From Shinella zoogloeoides (lineage in GTDB: Bacteria; Pseudomonadota; Alphaproteobacteria; Rhizobiales; Rhizobiaceae): 64,000 nt of DNA. The DNA is taken from NCBI RefSeq assembly GCF_030733845.1, contig NZ_CP132313.1:310001-374000 (forward strand). The letters are read 5' to 3'. Positions 53,568 to 61,387 of the stretch are shown in pieces. The notes beneath the pieces are model-generated. The model did no database searches. It was not told where the DNA came from and saw nothing but the letters and a program-made list of their open reading frames with translations. How positions within the stretch are numbered: position 1 is the first letter of the stretch; every line of letters begins with the position of its first letter. Position numbers and translations under genes: made by a program.

Positions 53568-53580
53568 GGTAAATGATTTC
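53560..53580. promoter_or_regulatory. palindrome 1 over the RHE_PE00001-type start
   Basis: GAAATCAT, five bases, ATGATTTC: a perfect 21-base palindrome that includes the likely start codon region. Probably an operator. Confidence 0.5.
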
Positions 53581-53584
53581 TTAC

Positions 53585-53613
53585 AGGAACTCTATCTGAA
53601 AGTTAGAGTTCCT
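53585..53613. promoter_or_regulatory. palindrome 2, ten-base arms
   Basis: AGGAACTCTA, nine bases, TAGAGTTCCT. Could be an operator or a hairpin in the leader of the minus-strand gene. Confidence 0.5.
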
Positions 53614-53643
53614 CACTGCGTATGGATAGTAGTTGTGCCTCTT

Positions 53644-53672
53644 ACTTCCGATAAGTAATCCTTATCGGAAGT
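53644..53672. promoter_or_regulatory. palindrome 3, twelve-base arms
   Basis: ACTTCCGATAAG, TAATC, CTTATCGGAAGT: perfect arms. No T-run on either side, so an operator is more likely than a terminator. The rest of the gap 53568-53827 holds no gene. Confidence 0.5.
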
Positions 53673-53827
53673 GAAGTAGAGCTCCGGAGAAATGCATCAC
53701 CCCATTGGACTTTTTGTGCGACGAGTACTTTAAATTCTACTCCCAGTAACCCCTAAAGGAATGGACGCTGTAGAATAGAGAACGTACGACTATAATCCGG
53801 CTGCGATGAAGGTGGGCCTCCGCAGAT

Positions 53828-54739
53828 TTAGCTCGCTTCCCGCTTGAGAGCGCTCAAATGGTCGAGGCAGGCATCTTTCACCAGTTCAAGCAGGAGACTG
53901 GCGCGCTCTCCAAGCCACGCAAGCGCCTCAGCGCTGATTTGGAAGTGCTTTGAATATCGAGCCTTCACATAGGCTTCGCCCAATATATTGAACCAAGCTC
54001 GCTCGCGATGCTGATCGCGGGGAAATGCGTCAGTCAGCCGGCGATCTTGTTCTTCGGCCAATGAGCGGAGGAATTTGACGTTGTGCGATGGTGGCGCATA
54101 GTTCGTCAGCGTTAACAATACGCACGAATAAGCTTGTTCAAGCGCTTGATGCAATTCGAAGGCAGCGACACGAAGATTCCCGTTGGCCGCGTAGAAGCGG
54201 CTTCCTTTCATAAAGGTCTCGGCGAGTTCGAACCTATCGTCAAAGTACTCCTTCGCAATCCGCAATCTATCCGCCGGCGAAAGGACGCCAGGCTCCGCCA
54301 ACGGCTCATCGTCGAGTTCATAGAGAACGACGCCGTCCTTGCGAATTTCGGAAAAGAAGTACCTCCCCTCCTTCAGAGAAGAATTCACCTCGCGTCTGGA
54401 ATGAACAATAAATTTGACAGGTGTATCGATCAGAGGATCTCGGTTCAGCCTATCCTCGGCCTTGTGCCAGAACGCCGCGAAATCGCAGAGCTTTCGGTGG
54501 TTGACGATGACCAGCAGATCGAAATCCGACCGGTAGCCCTTCATCGTGAACGGCTCGTCGACCCAGCCGCCCTTCGCGTAAGAGCCGAACAGGATAATCT
54601 TGAGAATGCGCCCGCGCTTCTTGAAGTCTGCCGTCCCTTCCTTCAGCGCATCCTCGAACTCCTCGTGCAGGATTTCGAGAACACGCGCCAGTTCCCGCTG
54701 CTTGCGGGGCGGGATATGATCGAGAGAGGTCTTCATCAT
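53828..54739 (-). CDS. nucleotidyltransferase-HEPN fusion protein
   Basis: The 303-residue protein (start ATG 54739 or 54736) has an N-terminal MNT-type nucleotidyltransferase: IILFGSYAKGGWVDEPF with the GS motif, and GYRSDFDLLVIVNHRKL with the DxD. From about residue 165 a HEPN helical domain follows: RLRIAKEYFDDRFELAETFM, AAFELHQALEQAYSCVLLTL, SHNVKFLRSLAEE and AYVKARYSKHFQIS. The usual HEPN R-x4-6-H motif is replaced by a short R-Y-S-K-H. Separate HEPN and MNT proteins form toxin-antitoxin pairs; this single-chain version may self-regulate. Its function is inferred. Confidence 0.82.
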   Translation of the reverse strand: MMKTSLDHIPPRKQRELARVLEILHEEFEDALKEGTADFKKRGRILKIILFGSYAKGGWVDEPFTMKGYRSDFDLLVIVNHRKLCDFAAFWHKAEDRLNRDPLIDTPVKFIVHSRREVNSSLKEGRYFFSEIRKDGVVLYELDDEPLAEPGVLSPADRLRIAKEYFDDRFELAETFMKGSRFYAANGNLRVAAFELHQALEQAYSCVLLTLTNYAPPSHNVKFLRSLAEEQDRRLTDAFPRDQHRERAWFNILGEAYVKARYSKHFQISAEALAWLGERASLLLELVKDACLDHLSALKREAS

Positions 54740-55180
54740 GGACAGGGCGGTTATTCCGAAGGGCAATAGTAATGGCAGAGAAGTCTAAGTCGTTGGAGAT
54801 TCTACATGAAGCGTCGGAAACGGCAACCGGACGGCCATCGCCAAATTCTCGTCGCCGACGAACTGGAGCTTCCAGTTCTGCAATTCAAAAGTGATTTGGA
54901 GCCGCATTCTGCACGTTTCGCGGCCCGCTCGCCCTCCAACTGCGTCTTCCGCGCTTCCCCGGGCATGCCTGTGTCTCCGAGCTTCATAAAAGTTTAAAGT
55001 ATAGTTTCCTCTTTCGACGCGTTCCGCGCTTGGAATGTGCACAGGCCGCAATCTATCCTTCCCGCAACGGTTGTCCATAGAACCTGCCTACGGCCGCTGA
55101 AGCTGGGCGTTATACGGCAGCCGAGGAAGCGCCGAAGCATTCCACTAGCCAAGGCGCAGGAGACAGATCGAGGAGGGGTC
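54740..55180. other. gap with possible frameshifted small gene
   Basis: On the minus strand MKLGDTGMPGEARKTQLEGE (from 54987) runs into a shifted frame QITFELQNWKLQFVGDENLA, which could be one broken short gene. The evidence is too weak for a gene call. Nothing else is supported. Confidence 0.3.
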
Positions 55181-55387
55181 ATGACGATCCAAACCGCATC
55201 CGAGCTCGTGATGGCACTTGCCGATCAAGTGACGCAAAAGAACAGGTGTCTTGGGGATCTGGCTGACCAAACTGGCCTCCCTCTGGAGCGTCTGAAGCTA
55301 CTCCACAGCGGCGCCTGGGAGACGCTGACCGTGATGGAGATCGCCGCCATCCTCGAAGCCCTCGAACTCGACCTCAGGGACCTCTGA
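55181..55387 (+). CDS. small HTH-like protein
   Basis: The ATG at 55181 follows GAGGAGGGGTC, a strong ribosome site. The 68-residue protein (MTIQTASELVMALADQVTQK, then LGDLADQTGLPLERLKLLHSGAWETL) looks like an XRE-type helix-turn-helix without extra domains. It converges on and overlaps the SNase-like gene by 90 bases. Its place near the virB operon suggests a regulatory role, unproven. Confidence 0.6.
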   Translation: MTIQTASELVMALADQVTQKNRCLGDLADQTGLPLERLKLLHSGAWETLTVMEIAAILEALELDLRDL

Positions 55388-55897
55388 CTGTTCCCCGCGG
55401 AGCAGGAGCGCGCTTGGATGGACAAACTGTCCCGCCCAAAGACCAGTGCCATCCTCTTTCGCCACGCCCTCGGCAACGGCGTAGGCCGGCAGCACCGCCG
55501 CGCCAGACGGCAGGACCGCGGCAAAGGCGAACCCGGAGGAAATCAATGCGGTGCCAACATCGACGGCCGCGCCGCCCACCTGGGCCGCGCAGACGACGAA
55601 GGTGGCCCCGTCCTTTGCCGCTCCGACCGGCTGGCACGCAATCGTGTTCGTGGAAAACAGCGCCGCCAATGCGCCGATGGAGCGCAGCCCGCAATCGCCA
55701 TCCTCGCCGCCAGGCAGCCTGTACCGCGTGTCCCGGAGGCACGCCTGCACGCCGAACAGCCTGAATTTCGCGCCCTCATGGGTCCAGGTGTCACCCGTCT
55801 CGAACTGGACGGCGGCCGGAAAGGACACCGCCCCTCCGTCCGCGGCCGCCGGCCAAGAAGATAACAGCATGAGGAGCATCGACATCTCAATCCGCAT
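55298..55897 (-). CDS. secreted SNase-like (thermonuclease-type) protein
   Basis: The start at 55897 overlaps the preceding gene's stop; an ATG at 55885 is also possible. The 199-residue product has a signal peptide (MLLMLLSSWPAAADG), then FRLFGVQACLRDTRY, CGLRSIGALAALFSTNTIACQPVG and GTALISSGFAFA, the layout of SNase-fold proteins. The usual D-x-x-G-R-x-x-A-x-C catalytic stretch is replaced by AKDGATFVVCAA, so nuclease activity is doubtful. The last 30 residues overlap the HTH gene on the other strand and may not be conserved. Confidence 0.6.
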   Translation of the reverse strand: MRIEMSMLLMLLSSWPAAADGGAVSFPAAVQFETGDTWTHEGAKFRLFGVQACLRDTRYRLPGGEDGDCGLRSIGALAALFSTNTIACQPVGAAKDGATFVVCAAQVGGAAVDVGTALISSGFAFAAVLPSGAAVLPAYAVAEGVAKEDGTGLWAGQFVHPSALLLRGEQSEVPEVEFEGFEDGGDLHHGQRLPGAAVE

Positions 55898-56510
55898 TCT
55901 GGAACCCCATCGATCGCGACAGGGCCTGCGAGGCCTCCAGGTCCGGGCGCCGGGAACGGCCATCCGGCGTTCGAGCAATCGTCGCGAGGCCCAGGAACAC
56001 CATGCTGTCGTCATCGTAGACCGTCCGAAGCGGCTCCCCCTCGCCGCCGACCAGCAGGAAACAGGAGGCCGGCAGGGCCTGATCACGATCTTCATCGAGA
56101 ACGAGGGTCTTGCAGAGAACAACGCTGGCACGCCGGTTGTAGATGGAGCCGGCATAGTCTTGCGCCGCGTCAGCGCATCGCCACACCTGCATGCGGTTAT
56201 AGACTACGGAATCCGCGGGACACGGGCTCAAGCCGCGCAGCCTTATCCGCCAGCCCGCGAGCCCGCGCTCGATCGGGCCATCGATGATCGCATCTCTGGT
56301 GAGCCTTTCCACCGTGCGCGCGGCCAGATTTCCGTCGGCGTCAAAGCGTTCGAGAACGAATATCTTGGCGCCTTCGGCAGCGAACTGGCGCAGATACCGC
56401 GGCGGCGGCTCCGCATAGGGATCTTCCCCCTCCGCCGCAGACGCGGTGATCATCAGCCCGAGAAGCAGCGTGACGGTCGCTTTAATTACAGGTTGTACTC
56501 TCATGGTCAT
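55887..56510 (-). CDS. secreted SNase-fold-like hypothetical protein
   Basis: This 207-residue protein (start at 56510 or 56504) has a signal peptide (IKATVTLLLGLMITASAAEG), then GWRIRLRGLSPCPADSVV and ASVVLCKTLVLDEDRDQALP, ending with VFLGLATIARTPDGRSRRP. The spacing resembles an SNase domain with altered catalytic residues. It overlaps the next SNase-like gene by 11 bases, so the two are coupled. It is divergent from virB1, sharing the 84-base control region with the 24-base palindrome. Function unknown; a link to the secretion system is inferred. Confidence 0.58.
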   Translation of the reverse strand: MTMRVQPVIKATVTLLLGLMITASAAEGEDPYAEPPPRYLRQFAAEGAKIFVLERFDADGNLAARTVERLTRDAIIDGPIERGLAGWRIRLRGLSPCPADSVVYNRMQVWRCADAAQDYAGSIYNRRASVVLCKTLVLDEDRDQALPASCFLLVGGEGEPLRTVYDDDSMVFLGLATIARTPDGRSRRPDLEASQALSRSMGFQNAD

Positions 56511-56526
56511 TCAGCCGTTTCCCTTG

Positions 56527-56555
56527 TTGACACGAACTTACCCGGCGAATAAATT
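56527..56555 (+). promoter_or_regulatory. virB1: sigma-70-like promoter of the virB operon
   Basis: TTGACA at 56527-56532, a 17-base spacer and TAAATT at 56550-56555, 39 bases before the virB1 start. Confidence 0.62.
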
Positions 56556-56568
56556 ATAGTTTATTCGC
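56545..56568. promoter_or_regulatory. 24-base palindromic operator overlapping the virB -10 box
   Basis: GCGAATAAA and TTTATTCGC arms, 11 of 12 positions paired. It covers the -10 element, so a protein bound here should block virB transcription. RctA-type repressors act on virB promoters of some rhizobial plasmids; whether one acts here is unknown. Confidence 0.68.
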
Positions 56569-56593
56569 ATCAAGCATCAACCGGGAATACGCT

Positions 56594-57154
56594 TTGAAAA
56601 CGCACCTCTCCGCAGCCCTCGTTCTTCTCTCGGCCACGACCGCGAATGCCTGCGCCCCTGTCGAGGCCGACCGCGTTTCCGAAATGATCGAAGCCATTGC
56701 GAAAGAAGAGGAGTTGGACCCGGCTCTGGCGCTCGCCGTGGCAGAGGTCGAGAGCGCTGGCGGCAAGCAGCAGGTCTCCGAGGCCGGCGCCGTCGGCATC
56801 ATGCAGCTGATGCCGGAAACCGCTTCGGACTATGGCGTTGCCGATCGCTGCGACCCGGAATCCAACATTCGCGCCGGTGTCCGTTACATCAAGAAGCTCT
56901 ACGCCGAGTTCGACGATCCGCTGCTGATGCTCGCCGCCTACAATGCCGGTCCCGCGCGCGTCTATGAGAAGGGCGGCATCCCGGAGTTCAACGAAACCAC
57001 CCTTTACATCGCAAAGGTCATGAACCGCTGGTCGCTGAACGCCAAGGCGGCGGCAGCTGCGGAAAAGCGCGGCAGAAACCGCCTCGCCCGCGAGGACGCG
57101 GTCGCCCTCGCCTCCTCACCCTGGCGTGACCAGCACGTCTGGACCGCCGAGTAG
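56594..57154 (+). CDS. virB1: VirB1-type lytic transglycosylase
   Basis: The 186-residue protein uses a TTG start that places a signal peptide (KTHLSAALVLLSATTANA) before the SLT domain: LALAVAEVESAGGKQQVSEAGAVGIMQLMPETA, with the catalytic Glu in EVESAGG, then LLMLAAYNAGPARVYEKGG. It cuts peptidoglycan so that the secretion channel can be assembled. It is the first gene after the virB promoter. The start codon is inferred from the signal peptide; no ATG fits. Confidence 0.9.
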   Translation: MKTHLSAALVLLSATTANACAPVEADRVSEMIEAIAKEEELDPALALAVAEVESAGGKQQVSEAGAVGIMQLMPETASDYGVADRCDPESNIRAGVRYIKKLYAEFDDPLLMLAAYNAGPARVYEKGGIPEFNETTLYIAKVMNRWSLNAKAAAAAEKRGRNRLAREDAVALASSPWRDQHVWTAE

Positions 57155-57199
57155 CGCCACCCTCCCCCCTCTCCTTGCTCCAAACTGAAGGACATACGC

Positions 57200-57523
57200 A
57201 TGAGCATCTCCCCCGTCCCGTCGCGCGCCCGCGGAAAGCTGATCCTCTCACTGGTTGTGCTTTCGACCTCCGTCGCGCTTGTTCCGGAGCTCGCCTATGC
57301 GCAGTCGGCCGCCCCCGTCGAGGGCATTCTCGAATGGTTCGTCGGCGTCCTCCAAGGCAGCGTCGCGCGCTCGCTCGCCATCATCGCCGTCTGCTTCCTC
57401 GGCTTCCTGTTCCTGACCGGGCGCATGGCCTGGCAGGGCGCGATCTCCATCGTGATCGGCATCGCGATGATCTTCGGCGCGGCGGAACTGGTCGATGCCA
57501 TGAAGGCCGCAGGGGGTGTCTGA
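57200..57523 (+). CDS. virB2: VirB2/TrbC-type major pilin
   Basis: The 107-residue protein has a long signal peptide (GKLILSLVVLSTSVALVPEL, then AYAQSAAPVEG) and two hydrophobic helices (VARSLAIIAVCFLGFLFLTG and AISIVIGIAMIFGAAELVDA) joined by a short RMAWQG loop, the pilin plan of VirB2. It would be processed and assembled into the conjugative pilus. Confidence 0.92.
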   Translation: MSISPVPSRARGKLILSLVVLSTSVALVPELAYAQSAAPVEGILEWFVGVLQGSVARSLAIIAVCFLGFLFLTGRMAWQGAISIVIGIAMIFGAAELVDAMKAAGGV

Positions 57524-57524
57524 C

Positions 57525-57815
57525 ATGCGCGACGATGCGCCGGATGTCGAACCGCTCATCCAGCCGCTAACCCGGCCGCCGATGTATTTCGGGGTCGACA
57601 TCATGGTGTTCGTGGTGAACGGCATCTTCGGGATCGTCGTCTTCATCGCATCCTCGAACTTCCTCGCGCCGCTGGTCGTCCTGCCCATCCATTTCGTCGG
57701 GCTCTACCTTTGCCAGCGGGACATCCACATCGTCCGCGTCGCGCAGGTGAGCCTGTCCATGCGGCGGGCGGTCCGCAACAGACGCTTCTGGAAAGCCGTG
57801 AGTTACGCCCCATGA
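57525..57815 (+). CDS. virB3: VirB3-type membrane protein
   Basis: From the ATG at 57525, one base after the virB2 stop, the protein is 96 residues: EPLIQPLTRPPMYFGVDIMV, one or two membrane segments (VFVVNGIFGIVVFIASSNF, LVVLPIHFVGLYL) and a basic end (RNRRFWKAVSYAP). LTRPPMYFGV is the VirB3 signature. It pairs with VirB4 at the inner membrane. Its stop overlaps the virB4 start (ATGA). Confidence 0.9.
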   Translation: MRDDAPDVEPLIQPLTRPPMYFGVDIMVFVVNGIFGIVVFIASSNFLAPLVVLPIHFVGLYLCQRDIHIVRVAQVSLSMRRAVRNRRFWKAVSYAP

Positions 57816-60223
57816 GCATCGTCAATCACGACCTGAAGTTCGGCCGGGAGCGTGGGCGGGACCTGCGGATCGGCACCCACGTCCCCTACCTCCGGCATGT
57901 CGACGAGGAGACCATCGTCACCAAGGCGGGCCTGCTGCTGCAGGTGATCCGGCTGTCGGGTCTGCCCTACCAGACGATGGATCAGGCGGAGATCAATGCC
58001 CGTCTGGCTAACCGCAACATGACGGTCCGTTCGCTGGGATCATCGCGCTTCGCGCTCTATGCGACGATCATCCGCCGCCAGATCGTGCCTGACATCGAAG
58101 GCGACTTCGATAACCCCTTCGCCGCGGAGTTGAATGCCCGCTACATGGCCGGGCTGAAGCACAGGACGATGTTCGTCAACGAGCTGTATCTCACCGTCAT
58201 CCGGCGGCCGATGACCGGCCGGGCGGGCAAGGTCGATCGGATCTTCGACGCCTTCCGCAAGGCCGATGCCGGTGCCGAAGCGCGGGATGAGGCCCTGCGG
58301 GACCTCAATGACATGGTCGCGGGTATCGTCGGCGATTTCCGATCCTATCGGCCTGAGGTGCTCTCCTGCGTTACGCGCGACGGAGGGTTCTATTCGGAAC
58401 CGGCCGAGTTCTTCGCCAAGGTCCTCGCCGCCGGCGACCCGCGCGCGATGCCCCTGCCCCGCATGTCGCTCGCCGACTATGTCGGCACCGGCCGGATCCT
58501 GTTCGGCCGCAAGGCGGCGGAAATCTGGTCGGCGGACGGCGCGCGTTCGAAGGTCGCAGCCATGGTCTCGATCAAAGAATACCCTCCCATGACGACGCCC
58601 GGCCAACTCGACGGGCTGCTGCGCCTTCCCTACGAGTTCATTCTCACGCACTCCTTCGCCCCCGAGGATCGCACGACGGTGACGGAGGCGATCGCGACGA
58701 TCAGCCGGCAGATCAGCAACTCCGACGATGGCGGGACCGCCGTGGAAGACGATATCGAGACGGCGCGCGACCGGCTGGCCTCGGGCGAGGTCGTGTTCGG
58801 CAAGCACCATATGACGGTGGCCGTGCTCGAGCGCGATCTGTCCCGCCTCAACCGCGCCGTTGCGGATGTGACAGCGGAACTCGCGCGCATGGGCATCGTC
58901 GCCGTTCGCGAAGACCTCAATCAGGAAGCGGCCTGGTGGGCGCAGCTGCCGGCGAACTTCGCCTATATCGCGCGCCAGGGGCTGATTTCGTCCGTCAACT
59001 TCGCCGGGCTGTTCTCCGCGCACAACTTTCCGTCCGGGCAAACGCACAAGGTCCATTGGGGGCTGCCGATCTCGCTCCTGGAGACCACCAGCCAGACGGC
59101 GTATTTCTTTAATTTCCACGAGGCCGACGTCGGCAATTTCACGGTGATCGGCCCGACCGGCTCGGGCAAGACGGTGGCGCTTTCGTTCCTCCTGGCGCAG
59201 GGCATGCGCGTGGAGCCGCGGCCGCGCTGCGTCTTCATCGACAAGGACCGCGGCGGCGAGATCTTCGTGCGCGCCATGGGCGGGCGATACGAACGGTTGT
59301 CGCCGGGCGAGCCGACGGGCTTTGCGCCGCTGCAGCTTGACGATACGCCGTCCAACCGCAGTTTCGGCAAGACGCTGGTCTCCTACCTCCTCACCCCGTC
59401 AGACCGGGTGCTCAATGTCGAGGAGATGGCCGTCATCTCCGATGCCGTCGACAGCATCTACACGGATTTCGAACGCCCGCAGCGCCGCCTCGACATGCTG
59501 GCCGAGGCCCTGCGCGGGCGAATGCGATCCAGCATCGGCGACCTTGCCGACCGGCTGAAGGAATGGACGACCGGGGACAAGGGCTGGCTCTTCAACAATC
59601 CGACGGACAGGATTGATTTTGCCAGCGCGGTGATCGGCTTCGACATGACCGAGATCCTGTCGGACAAACGCACGCGCTCGGCAGCCCTTCTCTACATGTT
59701 CCATCGCATCCAGGAGATCCTTGATGGCCGGCCGTCGATGATCTTTCTCGATGAAGGCTGGCGGCTCCTCGACGACGATGTCTTCTCCTCCTTCATCAAG
59801 GATTGGCTCAAGACCATCCGCAAGATGAACGGCATCGTCGGCTTCGGCACGCAGTCGGCCGCTGACGTCGTGCGGTCGGACCTCCGTAACACGGTCATCG
59901 AACAGACGATGACCAACATCTTCTTCCCCAATGCCGCGGCGGACGAGGACAGCTACCGCAAAGCCTTTGGTCTTTCCGAGAAGGAGTTCCGTTTCGTCAA
60001 GCAGGCCGACAAGGCGAGCCGAACCTTCCTGATCAAGCATGCGCAGGACTCGGTCATTGCCCGCCTCGACCTCTCGGCAATGCCGGATCTCGTGAAGGTC
60101 CTGTCGGGGCGCCCCGAGACCGTACGCGAATGCCAGGCGCTACGGGAGGTGCACGGCGAAGACCCGGTCGCCTGGCTGCCCCATTTCTGCGGATGGGACA
60201 TCACGGGGACCGGCAATGCGTAA
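57812..60223 (+). CDS. virB4: VirB4 secretion ATPase
   Basis: The 803-residue protein contains the N-terminal VirB4 domain (THVPYLRHVDEETIVTKAGLLL, NELYLTVIRRP) and the C-terminal ATPase with Walker A VIGPTGSGKTVALSF, CVFIDKDRGGEIF, Walker B SMIFLDEGWRLLDD and FGTQSAADV. Length agrees with other VirB4 (about 790-820). It energises pilus assembly and substrate transfer. No frameshift is seen. Confidence 0.95.
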   Translation: MSIVNHDLKFGRERGRDLRIGTHVPYLRHVDEETIVTKAGLLLQVIRLSGLPYQTMDQAEINARLANRNMTVRSLGSSRFALYATIIRRQIVPDIEGDFDNPFAAELNARYMAGLKHRTMFVNELYLTVIRRPMTGRAGKVDRIFDAFRKADAGAEARDEALRDLNDMVAGIVGDFRSYRPEVLSCVTRDGGFYSEPAEFFAKVLAAGDPRAMPLPRMSLADYVGTGRILFGRKAAEIWSADGARSKVAAMVSIKEYPPMTTPGQLDGLLRLPYEFILTHSFAPEDRTTVTEAIATISRQISNSDDGGTAVEDDIETARDRLASGEVVFGKHHMTVAVLERDLSRLNRAVADVTAELARMGIVAVREDLNQEAAWWAQLPANFAYIARQGLISSVNFAGLFSAHNFPSGQTHKVHWGLPISLLETTSQTAYFFNFHEADVGNFTVIGPTGSGKTVALSFLLAQGMRVEPRPRCVFIDKDRGGEIFVRAMGGRYERLSPGEPTGFAPLQLDDTPSNRSFGKTLVSYLLTPSDRVLNVEEMAVISDAVDSIYTDFERPQRRLDMLAEALRGRMRSSIGDLADRLKEWTTGDKGWLFNNPTDRIDFASAVIGFDMTEILSDKRTRSAALLYMFHRIQEILDGRPSMIFLDEGWRLLDDDVFSSFIKDWLKTIRKMNGIVGFGTQSAADVVRSDLRNTVIEQTMTNIFFPNAAADEDSYRKAFGLSEKEFRFVKQADKASRTFLIKHAQDSVIARLDLSAMPDLVKVLSGRPETVRECQALREVHGEDPVAWLPHFCGWDITGTGNA

Positions 60224-61379
60224 TCGAGTGAACCTCCTTCTCGCGGTCATGGTGGCAGCCGCCACGGCACCCGCAGCCTTGGCCGATATTCCCGTGAGCG
60301 ACGACGACGTCCAGGAAAAGCGCGCGGAGGATGAAGCGCATTCCCGCAAGGATACGGAGGCTCAAGCCGACCGGCTTGAGGGGCAGACGGTCACGAACTG
60401 CAACATTTCCCGCAAAGAGAAGAACCGGCGCCTCTATCGCTCGCCCGCGCAGGCAGTGGAGGAGGATGCCAGGAACGTCGCGTTGATCCGGCACTATGCG
60501 CAAAAGCACAATGTGCCCGTGGGCCTTGCCCTTTCCGTAGCGCACGCGGAGTCCGGTATCTCCACGTGCTCTGGCTCGCCGACCGGCGTCAAGGGCGTGA
60601 TGCAGCTGACCGAGCGGACCGGCAGGGGCATGGGCTTCGACCGTGATATCAACGAGGAGAATATCGAGGGCGGCGTCAAATATCTGGGGCTCGGGGTCAA
60701 CAAGTGTGGCAGCACGGATTATGGCTGCCTTGCCTCGTGGTACAACGGCTCAACGCCCGACGAGCAGCGCAATTGGGCCGGTAAGGTCGGACGGAACCAC
60801 GCCTGGTTCAATGCCTATGCCGGGGGCTCTGATATCAACGACATTCCCTCTCCGGCGTTCAAGTCCTATGTCGACTACGGCTCAGGCGCCACCCGCAGCT
60901 CCAACAGTGCGGCAGCCCGGGCCGTCGAGCACGGTGTTTCTGGGATCGATGCAGCGACGGCGCGCGCCCGGGACGCAGGGCGCCGTATCGATGCGCTCTC
61001 AGCCACCGTCGGCGCTTCGGATATCTATCAGGACGCCTGGGACGACAACACGCAGGCCCGCGCGCTCAATGCCGAACTGCTGACCAACCTGACCACCGCC
61101 CGAACACTCTTCAACGAGCTGCTGCAGGCGCGCCTGCAGATACAGGTTTCAAAGGCGTCGGAAACGGCCAAGGCCCTGAAGGCCGATACCAGGGCCAATC
61201 CCTACAGCTGCGATCCCGTCATCCTGACAGAGATGAAGGTGCCGCGCGAGGCGTGGCCGGACTGTGCCATCGGCGCGGGCGCTCAAGGCGAAACGTCGAT
61301 CCTACCTTCCGGCACGTCGGACAGAACGATCGGCAACACGCTCCTTTCCATCCAGAACGCCGCCAACGCGGCCGAATAG
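60216..61379 (+). CDS. second lytic transglycosylase with long C-terminal extension
   Basis: This 387-residue protein overlaps virB4 by eight bases. It has a signal peptide (LLLAVMVAAATAPAALA), a charged region, and an SLT-like domain with GLALSVAHAESGISTCSGSPTGVKGVMQLTERTG (catalytic Glu in AESGI), then YGCLASWYNGSTPDE. From about residue 220 a helical extension with DIYQDAWDDNTQARALNAELL follows. Some Rhizobiales virB operons have such a gene between virB4 and virB5. The extension may contact VirB5 or the channel; this is inference. Confidence 0.85.
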   Translation: MRNRVNLLLAVMVAAATAPAALADIPVSDDDVQEKRAEDEAHSRKDTEAQADRLEGQTVTNCNISRKEKNRRLYRSPAQAVEEDARNVALIRHYAQKHNVPVGLALSVAHAESGISTCSGSPTGVKGVMQLTERTGRGMGFDRDINEENIEGGVKYLGLGVNKCGSTDYGCLASWYNGSTPDEQRNWAGKVGRNHAWFNAYAGGSDINDIPSPAFKSYVDYGSGATRSSNSAAARAVEHGVSGIDAATARARDAGRRIDALSATVGASDIYQDAWDDNTQARALNAELLTNLTTARTLFNELLQARLQIQVSKASETAKALKADTRANPYSCDPVILTEMKVPREAWPDCAIGAGAQGETSILPSGTSDRTIGNTLLSIQNAANAAE

Positions 61380-61387
61380 GAGGCATC

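Noticed and set aside
58040..59119. 359-codon minus-strand frame opposite virB4
   Set aside because: The virB4 frame has full ATPase motifs; this is an antisense shadow rich in Arg and His.
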